Of a stretch of DNA of 37,412 nt, positions 8,244 through 18,971 are shown piece after piece. The DNA is from an uncultured Marinoscillum sp. Lineage in GTDB: Bacteria > Bacteroidota > Bacteroidia > Cytophagales > Cyclobacteriaceae. A program made the translations under genes and the position numbers. Each line of letters opens with the position of its first letter. Positions within the stretch are counted from its first letter, which is position 1. The notes beneath the pieces were generated by a model, which saw only the letters and a list, made by a program, of their open reading frames with translations, did not search any database and was not told the origin of the DNA. The DNA is taken from NCBI GenBank assembly GCA_902605755.1, contig CACLDR010000018.1:1-37412 (forward strand), given 5' to 3'.

Positions 8244-8251
8244 CAAATTTA
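8244..8251 (-). promoter_or_regulatory. -7 promoter element of gcdH
   Basis: The minus strand reads TAAATTTG, an exact match to the Bacteroidota TAnnTTTG element, 34 bases before the gcdH start (8210). No TTG is found at the ideal upstream distance, so this is a half-site prediction. Confidence 0.45.
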
Positions 8252-8318
8252 ATTTGTTACTCGTTCATTTAATCCTTATAATGGAAAAATATTTTGATTA
8301 AAATTTATTAGTCTAATC

Positions 8319-10088
8319 GTGGATAAATATTGTTATCTCCTCATTTTTTCTCTGCTTTGGATTCACATCTCTCAAGGACAATTATTACTTCAAACTAATT
8401 TTTTTGATAAAAAAAATCAAAAAATTGAAAGTATTATCAGTCTTTCCCCGAACGATTCAACATTGGAAGGACCTTATCTTACTTATTATCCAAATGGACA
8501 TAAAAAAATCGAAGGATATTATCATTTAAACAAAGCTGACAGTCTTTGGATCTTCTATCACGATAATAATTATGTAAAATCAATCGGCCATTTTTTGAAT
8601 AATAGGCAATTTGGTCTTTGGAAATATTATAATAACTTAGGAATTAAACAAAGAGAAATTACATTTAAAAACGGAAGAAAAAATGGTATTTACAAAGAAT
8701 ACTATGATGAAGAAAATTTAAAATTGTCAGGAGAATTATTGAATGATAAAAAAATAGGTCTTTGGAAAGAATACTATCAAAATGGGATAATAAAAAGTAC
8801 AAAACTGATTCAAAATGATACTGCTGTAATACTACGATCATTCTTTCCCAGTGGCAATGTCAGTCTAAAAGGAACAAAAATTAACAACAAACGCTCGGGT
8901 AAATGGACTTATTTTCATGAAAATGGCGAAGTGGCCAGCGAAGGGTTTTATAAAAAAAATACAAAGGATGGTTCTTGGACATATTGGAATGAAAATGGAA
9001 CAAAAAATGCTGAAGGCAATTATACTTTAGGAAAGAAGCAGGGCTATTGGTTTTTTTATGATAACAATGGAGCGCTAAGAACTTCAGGAGATTTCTCAAA
9101 TGACCTTGGCGATATAAAAACATTTGACACGGCAGGTAATATCCAGGCAAGGGGAAAACTTTTAAACGGAGAAAAATTTGGTAATTGGATATATTTTAAT
9201 CCTGATGGTAAAATCATTGGTAAAGCTATTTTTGAAAATGGACTAGGTAGATATCAAGGTTTCTATCTTGATGGTACTTTGCGAACATCTGGCACCATTG
9301 AAAATGAAAAGAAAATTGGCGAATGGATGATCTATGACAAGAACGGCAATTTGGAAGGTAAATATACTCCTATTTACGATCATTTGTATGATCATTCATT
9401 AAAGATCAAACCTCAAAAAGACCAGCGGCAACCTCTTAGTCCAAAGACATTAAAACAAAATCCTGACTTTTTATATAAACCTAATTTAAATAGATACTTC
9501 AATAAGCGTAAACATGAATACAATGGTTTAATTTTTTCCTCAGGACTTCTTAATCCTATGCTGAATCAAATATCTCTGGGTCTAGAATTGTATTGTCAAG
9601 AACGTTTGGGTCATGAAATAATCTACAGCTTTTATCGCGATCCCATCTTTAAAAAATTCAGGGATATAAATGATTACCAACCATATGAATATGGTCATGA
9701 TATCACAATCAAGCAAAAGTTCTACCAAAGAGACAGTGATTTAGGTATGCCATATTTCGGTCATCAAATTTCGATGTCTCTGCGCAAACACGAATTAAAT
9801 GGATTAGACAAAACAAAGTTACCTTTTCAAGCCCTGATTATACAATGCGAGGAACTCTCTATTGAATATGGTGTCTACATTGGATATAAATGGATGAAAA
9901 AATCAGATGGCAAGGGTTTTGTCCTAGATGCATTTTCTGGAATAAATCTAGGTATATCAAAATGGACTCCATTATATGAAGAAAATGCCTTATATGACAC
10001 ATATTTTAAGGATGTAAAGATGAGCGCATCTTTACTCTCTTTAAACTTTGGTGTTATGATTGGTTTCTCGACAAAAAAAATAAAATGA
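8319..10088 (+). CDS. MORN-repeat protein with C-terminal barrel-like domain
   Basis: A 589-residue secreted protein starting at GTG 8319, with a signal peptide (LLIFSLLWIHISQG, cleavage near residue 20). Residues about 50-345 hold roughly 13 MORN_2-type repeats of about 23 residues, pattern GxWxYYxxNGxxxxxGxxxxxxxx; clear copies start GLWKYYNNLG, GKWTYFHENG and GSWTYWNENG. After a basic linker, residues about 395-589 alternate polar and aromatic residues (EYGVYIGYKWM, FVLDAFSGINLGI, SLNFGVMIGFS) and resemble a small outer-membrane barrel. This would anchor the repeats at the envelope. The function is unknown. Automatic pipelines often call such repeats YwqK antitoxin, but no toxin is near. 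It overlaps the next gene by 4 bases. Confidence 0.75.
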   Translation: MDKYCYLLIFSLLWIHISQGQLLLQTNFFDKKNQKIESIISLSPNDSTLEGPYLTYYPNGHKKIEGYYHLNKADSLWIFYHDNNYVKSIGHFLNNRQFGLWKYYNNLGIKQREITFKNGRKNGIYKEYYDEENLKLSGELLNDKKIGLWKEYYQNGIIKSTKLIQNDTAVILRSFFPSGNVSLKGTKINNKRSGKWTYFHENGEVASEGFYKKNTKDGSWTYWNENGTKNAEGNYTLGKKQGYWFFYDNNGALRTSGDFSNDLGDIKTFDTAGNIQARGKLLNGEKFGNWIYFNPDGKIIGKAIFENGLGRYQGFYLDGTLRTSGTIENEKKIGEWMIYDKNGNLEGKYTPIYDHLYDHSLKIKPQKDQRQPLSPKTLKQNPDFLYKPNLNRYFNKRKHEYNGLIFSSGLLNPMLNQISLGLELYCQERLGHEIIYSFYRDPIFKKFRDINDYQPYEYGHDITIKQKFYQRDSDLGMPYFGHQISMSLRKHELNGLDKTKLPFQALIIQCEELSIEYGVYIGYKWMKKSDGKGFVLDAFSGINLGISKWTPLYEENALYDTYFKDVKMSASLLSLNFGVMIGFSTKKIK

Positions 10089-10462
10089 TAACAAAAAAAT
10101 ACACTCTTATTTTGGGAGCTTCGCCAAATCCGAAAAGATATGGAAATATGGCTGCACTAAAACTTTACTATGCTGGCAAACCCTTTATTCCCGTTGGAAT
10201 AAAGTCAGGTCAGATTGCTGGAAAAAATATAGAAGAGCTCAGTACTCTTAAAAAATATGATAACATAGATACGGTAACACTTTATCTTAGCCCAAAAAAT
10301 CAAATACCCTATGAGGATTATATCATTTCTATTAAGCCGAGGAGAATAATTTTTAATCCTGGAACGGAAAATCCTAAGCTCATGAATCTTGCTCAAAATA
10401 AAGGCATCGAAGTCTTAAAAGCCTGCACTTTAGTAATGCTAGCTTCAAACACCTATGACTAA
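10085..10462 (+). CDS. CoA-binding domain protein (YccU-like)
   Basis: A 125-residue single-domain Rossmann protein starting at ATG 10085 inside the stop of the MORN gene (ATGA overlap), so translation is probably coupled. The opening TLILGASPNPKRYGNMAAL is the nucleotide-binding turn of the CoA_binding_2 family, and KPFIPVG, VTLYLSPKNQ and IIFNPGTENP follow in the usual order. The length is normal for the family, which resembles the N-terminal domain of succinyl-CoA synthetase alpha. These proteins bind CoA; the cellular role is poorly defined. The MORN neighbour does not clarify it. Confidence 0.8.
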   Translation: MITKKYTLILGASPNPKRYGNMAALKLYYAGKPFIPVGIKSGQIAGKNIEELSTLKKYDNIDTVTLYLSPKNQIPYEDYIISIKPRRIIFNPGTENPKLMNLAQNKGIEVLKACTLVMLASNTYD

Positions 10463-10528
10463 TAAACTTAAAAAGCGAATTAATCGAAGCAGAACCATTA
10501 TCTTACAATTTTTATGAGTAAATCTTTA

Positions 10529-10543
10529 TTTTGATAATCAAAA
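10529..10543. repeat. Palindrome upstream of gyrB
   Basis: TTTTGATAATCAAAA, with 7-bp arms around one central base, followed by TTTT. It lies 66 bases after the CoA-binding gene and about 55 bases before the gyrB start. It may be a weak AT-rich terminator or a protein-binding site. Confidence 0.4.
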
Positions 10544-10571
10544 TTTTCTCATGATGTAAGACTATTTTTAG

Positions 10572-12557
<1,986 letters not shown>

Positions 12558-12594
12558 AGGATCTGTCTAAAATTTCCTTGATTCAATAAAAAGT

Positions 12595-14418
12595 ATGATT
12601 AAAGTTATCCTATGCTTAATGTTAGCCATGCCTTTGATCGGTACCTCACAAGAAGCTTATTGGCAGCAAGAGGTGAATTATAAAATGCAAGTAGATGTTG
12701 ATGTCGAAAGACATCAATTAAACGGAAATCAAACACTCCTTTATACTAATAATAGTCCAGATACACTTCATGAAATTTACTATCACCTTTATTTTAATGC
12801 TTTTAAGCCTGATGGTATGATGGACATACGAAGTAGATCAATTCTAGATCCTGATGATAGGGTCCTCGACCGAATTTCCAAATTAAATAACGATGAAATT
12901 GGATATCATATAATAACTAATCTCTCACAAGATGGAACTGATTTATCATATAATGTCGAATATACCATTCTTGAAGTTGAACTAGCGCATCCAATATTAC
13001 CAGGTGGCAGGACAGAATTAAGTTTGAACTTCAAATCTCAAATTCCGGTTCAAATACGAAGATCAGGAAGAGATAATAAGGAGGGTATATCATATTCAAT
13101 GGCGCAATGGTATCCAAAAATTGCAGCCTATGATTCTCGAGGATGGCATGCTAACCCCTATATAGCACGAGAGTTTTATGCACCCTGGGGACAATTTGAT
13201 GTCTCAATAACAATAAATAAAAATTACATCATAGCTGCTTCGGGAATCTTAGAGAATAATAACGAAATAGGATATGGTTATCAAGACGATCTCTCAATTG
13301 ACCCAAAGCATAATGAGGAAAAACTTACCTGGCATTTTATAAATGAAAAAGCACATGACTTTATGTGGGCCGCAGATCCAGATTATATCCATGAAACCGT
13401 TCAAGTTCCCAATGGTCCAAAACTACATTTTTTTTATCAACAAAGTCATGCCACAAGGCATTGGAAAAAACTACCAGAAATACTCATAACTGCCTTCAGA
13501 TATATGAATACCCATTTTGGTACGTACCCGTATAATGATTTCTATGTTATCCAAGGAGGAGATGGCGGTATGGAATATCCAATGTCAACGCTAATTACAG
13601 GTCATCGAGATTTGGTAAGTCTTGTTGGTGTGGCTGTTCATGAAGCTTTACACAGTTGGTATCAGGGTGTATTGGCTACAGATGAAAGTTATTACCATTG
13701 GATGGATGAAGGTTACACAACCTATGCTAGTAGCCTAACTATGGACTATTTGATGGGAGTTGACAACGACCAATCCAATGCTAAGAACTATATCAACTAT
13801 TACAGCTTAGTCACTAGTGGTCAAGAAGAACCAATGTCAACGCATGCAGATTATTTTGAAACTAATTTTGCTTATAAAAGAGCGGCATATTCAAAGGGTG
13901 CCGTCAGCTTATCTCAATTGGGTTATCTGGTCGGAGATGACTGCCTTAAAAAAATTTTATTGAATTATTTCGATCAATGGAAATTCAAACATCCAAATAT
14001 GAATGATTTCATTAGAGTAGCAGAAAAAACTTCCTCTATGGAGTTGGATTGGTACTATGACTACTGGATTCACTCGATTAAAACTATTGACTACGCAATT
14101 CAAGAGGTACAATCAATTGAACAATCTACAATTATTAAACTCCAAAGAATAAAACCTATACCCATGCCTATTGACTTGATAATTAATTTAAAAGATGGAA
14201 CCAAAAAGTGCTATTATATTCCATTAGGAATTATGCGAGGATATAAAAAACCGGAAAATGCCATGCCCAGAGAAATAATGAGAGACTGGCATTGGACGCA
14301 CCCCAACTATAATTTAATGATCGAGGTCAATTTGGATAACATAAAATCAATAGAAATAGACCCAAGTCGAAGAATGGCAGATATTGATCGGTCAAATAAT
14401 AGCTATCTTAATAAATAA
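12595..14418 (+). CDS. M1-family zinc metallopeptidase (aminopeptidase N-like), exported
   Basis: A 607-residue protein with a signal peptide (VILCLMLAMPLIGTSQ, cleavage near residue 18). The N-terminal beta domain carries WYPKIAAYDSRGWH. Zinc site: HEALH at residues 349-353 with the third ligand Glu372 in DEGYTTYAS, exactly HExxH-x18-E. The exopeptidase signature GxMEN is present in altered form as GGMEYPM upstream. It is likely a periplasmic or envelope-attached aminopeptidase. The protein is shorter than E. coli PepN, as is common for Bacteroidota M1 members without the large helical C-domain. It follows gyrB by 37 bases and may share its transcript. Its stop lies 2 bases from the convergent DUF1573 gene. 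Confidence 0.88.
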   Translation: MIKVILCLMLAMPLIGTSQEAYWQQEVNYKMQVDVDVERHQLNGNQTLLYTNNSPDTLHEIYYHLYFNAFKPDGMMDIRSRSILDPDDRVLDRISKLNNDEIGYHIITNLSQDGTDLSYNVEYTILEVELAHPILPGGRTELSLNFKSQIPVQIRRSGRDNKEGISYSMAQWYPKIAAYDSRGWHANPYIAREFYAPWGQFDVSITINKNYIIAASGILENNNEIGYGYQDDLSIDPKHNEEKLTWHFINEKAHDFMWAADPDYIHETVQVPNGPKLHFFYQQSHATRHWKKLPEILITAFRYMNTHFGTYPYNDFYVIQGGDGGMEYPMSTLITGHRDLVSLVGVAVHEALHSWYQGVLATDESYYHWMDEGYTTYASSLTMDYLMGVDNDQSNAKNYINYYSLVTSGQEEPMSTHADYFETNFAYKRAAYSKGAVSLSQLGYLVGDDCLKKILLNYFDQWKFKHPNMNDFIRVAEKTSSMELDWYYDYWIHSIKTIDYAIQEVQSIEQSTIIKLQRIKPIPMPIDLIINLKDGTKKCYYIPLGIMRGYKKPENAMPREIMRDWHWTHPNYNLMIEVNLDNIKSIEIDPSRRMADIDRSNNSYLNK

Positions 14419-14420
14419 TG

Positions 14421-15485
14421 CTAAGGTATCAATGCCTCAAGGGAAATTACATGTGTTGCATTTAATGGATCATTAGTAAATAAGGTTAAATTTTTAAATT
14501 GACGTCCTCTTCTGTTTTGAGGATTTAGCATAATAGTTAAAATTGTACTATCTCCCCCAACAATATTTTTCTTCTCTAAATTCCACTCGATGCACCCGCA
14601 ATTAGACTTAATCATCCTAATATTTAATAAATCAATACCCTTATTGTATAAATTCAATGTGTACATAGAGGATTGATTCGATGATATTTTACCAAAATCT
14701 ATATTTTTCACAGAACACTCGAGTACGGGATAATTAGCTGAATCAATCCCATTAAATTCTTCATTTTGAAGATATTCCTCAATAGTCGCAACAACACTTA
14801 TCATTTTCAAAGGCATGTCCTTATCCGTAGTATTTATGACCAACCCATCACTGAGAAAACCTAAATCAGACCTTTGAACTGGATCATAATTTATAGTAAT
14901 GGTACCTACAGATTTGGGAGGCAAAGTATTAGGAGTTATCCTTAATCTAATAAAGTCTGGAATAATAGATGAGGGCATCAGAAAGGTCATTGCGCTGTCT
15001 GAATTATTATAAATTTTAAAATCTTTTTCAACTGATTTATGATGCCAAATTGATCCCATATTAAGAACTTTATAATGCAAAAAAAGATTTCCATAATGGG
15101 CAGTAAATTTCGAAATGATATTTTTACTATTAATTACGTAACCTGTCATATATAAGGCAGTACTGCTACCCTGATCGTTGACTGCATAAATGCGTTTGTG
15201 AAAGGCGCCAATTCTATTCGATACGTCAAAGTAAACCGTAATAGAATCTGATGCATTAGGTGGTATTTTTGAAGTATTCCAAACCGCTTCAATGCACTCA
15301 CAAGTTGATCTCACATTGACGATACTAACACTATCCTCTCCTTGATTCATAAATATGTAATTGTGACTTACCTCTTCATTTTCATACAGATCACCAAAAC
15401 GATGCGTAGTTTCCAGAAATTTTAGACTTGACTGCCCGAGGCCTGACAGTGAATAAAAAACAAAAATGATAAAAAAATGACGCAT
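14421..15485 (-). CDS. Exported protein with two DUF1573 domains
   Basis: A 354-residue protein with a signal peptide (HFFIIFVFYSLSGLGQ). Two related immunoglobulin-like DUF1573 units are visible. One spans about residues 22-115 (ETTHRFGDLYENE, then VRSTCECIEAVW). The other spans about 255-350 (VKNIDFGKISSNQ, then IKSNCGCIEWNL). Each has the family's paired Cys in a CxC motif. The middle (about 120-250) looks like a third, more diverged beta-sandwich without the Cys pair. The family is common in Bacteroidota and is extracytoplasmic; its biochemical role is unknown. The gene converges with the M1 peptidase and diverges from trpS, with a 93-base gap. Confidence 0.82.
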   Translation of the reverse strand: MRHFFIIFVFYSLSGLGQSSLKFLETTHRFGDLYENEEVSHNYIFMNQGEDSVSIVNVRSTCECIEAVWNTSKIPPNASDSITVYFDVSNRIGAFHKRIYAVNDQGSSTALYMTGYVINSKNIISKFTAHYGNLFLHYKVLNMGSIWHHKSVEKDFKIYNNSDSAMTFLMPSSIIPDFIRLRITPNTLPPKSVGTITINYDPVQRSDLGFLSDGLVINTTDKDMPLKMISVVATIEEYLQNEEFNGIDSANYPVLECSVKNIDFGKISSNQSSMYTLNLYNKGIDLLNIRMIKSNCGCIEWNLEKKNIVGGDSTILTIMLNPQNRRGRQFKNLTLFTNDPLNATHVISLEALIP

Positions 15486-15534
15486 AAAATATTGACAATA
15501 TTACATGAAATTCCACAATTTTAGCCCTTAATAA

Positions 15535-15564
15535 TTGATTTCTCAACAAGTAACTATAGGTTTG
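15535..15564 (+). promoter_or_regulatory. Promoter of trpS
   Basis: TTG (15535-15537), 19 bases, then TAGGTTTG (15557-15564): a full match to the Bacteroidota primary sigma consensus. The predicted transcript would begin about 8 bases before the trpS ATG (15579), giving a very short leader. Confidence 0.7.
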
Positions 15565-15578
15565 CAAGTAAAAAGAAA

Positions 15579-16547
15579 ATGGCCAGAATATTAACCGGAA
15601 TTCAAAGTTCTGGAAAACCACATTTAGGCAATTTATTAGGTGCTATAATTCCTGCAATTCAACTTAGTGAGGTAGAGTGCAATGATTCCTATTTTTTTAT
15701 AGCGGACTTACACTCACTCACCACCATCAAGGATCCTGAAATAAGAAAGGCAAATATCAATTCAGTAGCTGCTGCATGGATAGCCTGTGGTTTTGACACT
15801 GAAAAAAATACTTTTTATCGTCAGTCAAAAGTTCCTGAAGTTTGTGAGTTAGCTTGGATTTTAAATTGTTTTTCCCCTTTTCCCATGTTAGCAAATGCCC
15901 ACTCTTTCAAAGATAAAACTGAGAAGCTCAGTGATGTAAACGCAGGGCTATTTGTTTACCCAGTACTTATGGCTGCTGATATCCTATTATACGATGCAGA
16001 GATTGTTCCAGTTGGTAAAGATCAAAAACAACACTTGGAGATGACTCGAGATATAGGTATTTCATTCAATAAAAAATTTGGTGATACTTTTATTATTCCC
16101 GAACCTCAGATCACCAGTCAGATTGAAATTGTTCCAGGAACTGATGGTAAAAAAATGAGTAAATCCTACAAGAATACCCTCGATATTTTTCAGTCTGATA
16201 AAAAACTAAGAAAAAATATAATGAGTATTCAAACCGACAGCTTAAATTTGGAAGCTCCTAAAAATCCGTCTACCTGCAACGTATTTAAGCTCTATGAATT
16301 GCTTGGATCTGAGGAGGAAATTCAAGCTTTACGCAAGTCCTATTTAAAAGGCAATTATGGCTATGGCAATGCCAAGCAAGAATTATTTGAACTTATCCTA
16401 AGAAAATTTGCCAAAGAACGAAAAACTTATGAAGAACTTATGTCACGTCCTAAATTATTGGAAAAAATGCTTTCCCAAGGAGAAAGTAAAGCGTCTAAAA
16501 TTGCTCACTCTGTATTGTCTCGAGTCAAAAGTAAAATTGGTTTTTAA
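15579..16547 (+). CDS. trpS: Tryptophanyl-tRNA synthetase
   Basis: A 322-residue class Ic synthetase that charges tRNA-Trp in the cytosol. The HIGH-equivalent motif is KPHLGN within TGIQSSGKPHLGNLLGAI (residues 6-23), and the KMSKS loop is GKKMSKSYKN at about residues 190-199. DADLHSLT-type (IADLHSLTTI), YPVLMAADILLYDAEIVPVGKDQKQHLEMTRDI and DGKKMSKS occur in the order of bacterial TrpRS. The length is standard. It has its own promoter and is followed 83 bases later by the phosphohexomutase gene on the same strand. Confidence 0.96.
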   Translation: MARILTGIQSSGKPHLGNLLGAIIPAIQLSEVECNDSYFFIADLHSLTTIKDPEIRKANINSVAAAWIACGFDTEKNTFYRQSKVPEVCELAWILNCFSPFPMLANAHSFKDKTEKLSDVNAGLFVYPVLMAADILLYDAEIVPVGKDQKQHLEMTRDIGISFNKKFGDTFIIPEPQITSQIEIVPGTDGKKMSKSYKNTLDIFQSDKKLRKNIMSIQTDSLNLEAPKNPSTCNVFKLYELLGSEEEIQALRKSYLKGNYGYGNAKQELFELILRKFAKERKTYEELMSRPKLLEKMLSQGESKASKIAHSVLSRVKSKIGF

Positions 16548-16569
16548 TTTAGAATATTCATCTTAACTC

Positions 16570-16586
16570 AATGAATACAATTCATT
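16570..16586. repeat. Palindrome between trpS and the phosphohexomutase gene
   Basis: AATGAAT-ACA-ATTCATT, with perfect 7-bp arms and a 3-base centre, 22 bases after the trpS stop and 44 bases before the next start. No T run follows, so a binding site is as likely as a terminator. Confidence 0.35.
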
Positions 16587-16630
16587 AATAAGCATCCTAA
16601 AATCTCATCAACTCATATTTTAATTTAAAA

Positions 16631-18355
16631 ATGAATTTTGAAGAAAAGGCCCAATCTTGGTTGAAGTCAACTAAGCTAAGTAGCTCCGCCCGTAAGCAAA
16701 TCAAGGATTTAAAAGGTGATCCCTCGGCATTCGAAGATGCTTTCTATAAAGATCTTGCATTTGGCACTGGTGGATTAAGGGGCATAATGGGCATAGGATC
16801 TAATAGAATAAATGAATACACTATAGCCATGGCTACTCAAGGTTTTGCCAATTATTTAAAAGAAATGTTCCCAAATGAAAAAATAAAAGTTGCTATTGCC
16901 CATGATAGTAGAAATAATGCTGAATTATATACTCGAGTCACGGCCGAAGTTTTCAGCGCTAATGACATTTTTGTTTATCTGTTTAAAGAGCTCAGGCCCA
17001 CACCTGCACTATCATTTGCCATTAGAGCCCTAAAATGTCATGGTGGTGTTGTATTAACCGCTTCTCATAATCCTAAAGAATACAATGGCTATAAAGCCTA
17101 TTGGAATGATGGAGCACAATTAATTCCTCCGCATGATGAAAAGGTAATAAATTATGTCAAATCCATTCATACGATCGATGAGATCAAATTTGATAAAAAA
17201 AGTGATCTCATAAAATATTTGGATGATACCATTGATAATCAATATATAGATATGATTACATCGCTGAGTTTAAATACTCCTCAAAAAAATAAGGCCAGTA
17301 ATCTCAATATTGTTTTTTCACCAATCCATGGATCAGGCGTTACTTTAGTGCCACTGGCTTTAAAAAAATTTGGATTTGAAAATGTCACAGTTGTTTCAGA
17401 ACAATCTCAACCCGACGGTAACTTTCCTACAGTTATTTATCCTAACCCCGAGGAAGCGGAAGCCCTAGAAATTGCACTTAGAAGTGCAAAAAATATCAAT
17501 GCTGACCTTGTCTTAGCCACTGATCCTGATGCAGATAGAGTAGGTATTGCTGCTAAGAACACGAATCACGAGTTTGAGCTGCTCAATGGTAATCAAACAG
17601 CTGTACTTCTAATATATTATTTGCTCAGAAAATGGAAAGAAAACAAACAGTTAAAGGGGAAAGAGTATATTATAAAAACTATTGTTACAACTGATCTTAT
17701 TAGTGCAATTGCTACCCATTTTAAAGTGGACTGTTTCGATACATTGACGGGTTTTAAATATATCGCGGAAAAAATTCGTAAACTGGAAAATACGAATACA
17801 TTTATTGGCGGAGGGGAAGAGAGTTATGGTTACTTAATTGGAGATCATGTACGTGATAAAGACGCAGTAATGTCCTGTGCCATGATTGCTGAACTTACCG
17901 CTTGGGTCAAAGAGCAAAACAAAACTCTATTTGATTTATTAATTGATATATGGATGGAATTTGGTCTTTATCAGGAGGGACTTATTTCTATTACCAAAAA
18001 AGGTAAATCGGGCGCGCTAGAAATTGAACGAATCATGAAAACGCTTAGAACAACTCCTCCAACTATTTTAAATAACTTTTTCATTACTGACATTATCGAC
18101 TACGCAAACCTTACACATCTTAAAACAAAATCGAAAAAAATCATCTCAATAGACTCACCTCAGTCTAATGTTTTGCAATTCATTACAGAAAATGGATCCA
18201 AAATATCAATTAGGCCCTCGGGTACAGAACCCAAAATAAAAATTTATTTTTCAGTACATTCTTCATTGAAAAGCAGAAGCGAATTGAAAGCGCGAAAAGA
18301 TAAATTAAATTCCCAAATCTCAAAACTTTCAACTTCACTATTGAAACATTTCTAA
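16631..18355 (+). CDS. Phosphoglucomutase/phosphomannomutase (alpha-D-phosphohexomutase)
   Basis: A 574-residue cytosolic enzyme that interconverts hexose 1- and 6-phosphates through a phosphoserine. All four domain signatures are present: catalytic TASHNPKEYNGYK with Ser145, the Mg loop DPDADRVG at about 298-305, the sugar-binding GGGEESYGYLIGD, and the phosphate-binding RPSGTEPKIK at about 528. The length and the N-terminal FGTGGLRGIMG fit the PgcA-like group of about 570-580 residues rather than the shorter GlmM or ManB. Whether glucose or mannose phosphate is preferred cannot be read from sequence. Pgi lies 616 bases downstream on the same strand. Confidence 0.9.
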   Translation: MNFEEKAQSWLKSTKLSSSARKQIKDLKGDPSAFEDAFYKDLAFGTGGLRGIMGIGSNRINEYTIAMATQGFANYLKEMFPNEKIKVAIAHDSRNNAELYTRVTAEVFSANDIFVYLFKELRPTPALSFAIRALKCHGGVVLTASHNPKEYNGYKAYWNDGAQLIPPHDEKVINYVKSIHTIDEIKFDKKSDLIKYLDDTIDNQYIDMITSLSLNTPQKNKASNLNIVFSPIHGSGVTLVPLALKKFGFENVTVVSEQSQPDGNFPTVIYPNPEEAEALEIALRSAKNINADLVLATDPDADRVGIAAKNTNHEFELLNGNQTAVLLIYYLLRKWKENKQLKGKEYIIKTIVTTDLISAIATHFKVDCFDTLTGFKYIAEKIRKLENTNTFIGGGEESYGYLIGDHVRDKDAVMSCAMIAELTAWVKEQNKTLFDLLIDIWMEFGLYQEGLISITKKGKSGALEIERIMKTLRTTPPTILNNFFITDIIDYANLTHLKTKSKKIISIDSPQSNVLQFITENGSKISIRPSGTEPKIKIYFSVHSSLKSRSELKARKDKLNSQISKLSTSLLKHF

Positions 18356-18971
18356 ATAACTTAAACCGCCTTATCTAAATTATAAACAATTATTTTTGAG
18401 ATCTTATCAAATTATTATACCCATTAAAAAAGGCACATATTATTCAAACTTAATGCATATTAATATTTTTAATATTGTTTTAATGTTATTGGATTTACAA
18501 TACTTGTTCGAGGTACTTAATTCATAGTCAAAGGTACTTCATTACTTGAAAAAATTAATTTACTAATTTTTTTAACGGTCTTTTTGTTATTGTCATGGGT
18601 ATATTTATACCAAAACTCAACATGAATTCCATTTCAAAAGTTAACTTATGAAGAAATTAAAAAATACACAATGTAGTATTTGATAATATCATTGGCTCCA
18701 ATATATTTAAAATACTCTTATTTTAAAGTCACAAAAGTGTTCCTGCATGTGAAATTAGGTCTAAGAGTAGTTCTATATGGAATTATACATTAAAAATGGA
18801 GGAACTTTATCTCGTTTCTTCCTTAGATATAGTTTTGGTAAATACAAATTAGATCGCATTATTCGCTTCTCCTATTTTTTGGATTTATTGCCAATTTTAT
18901 TTTAAATGTTAAAATTATAAGTATTTGATTAGTAAATATATTGTTAGACTTTTGGGCTTTAAATTTGTAAA
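18356..18971. other. 616-base gap without a convincing gene
   Basis: A very AT-rich spacer with stops in all frames; the longest readable piece is a 42-codon ORF (18777-18905) with no recognisable motif or leader. It contains two direct copies of AGGTACTT (18511-18518 and 18532-18539) spaced 21 bases start to start, and the palindrome GGTATA-TT-TATACC (18598-18611). No tRNA-like fold is seen. Old gene remnants are possible but not demonstrable. Confidence 0.45.
18960..18967 (+). promoter_or_regulatory. -7 promoter element of pgi, predicting a leaderless transcript
   Basis: TAAATTTG is an exact TAnnTTTG match ending 4 bases before the pgi ATG (18972). A TTG at 18941-18943 lies 16 bases upstream, shorter than the usual 19-20. 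If the element is used, transcription would start at or next to the start codon. Confidence 0.4.

Noticed and set aside
8319-10088. MORN-repeat protein as the antitoxin of a toxin-antitoxin system (YwqK-type name)
   Set aside because: The adjacent gene is a CoA-binding protein, not a toxin, and the protein is exported; the name is an annotation habit.
18777-18905. 42-codon ORF upstream of pgi
   Set aside because: No promoter, leader or recognisable motif, and neighbouring frames are full of stops.
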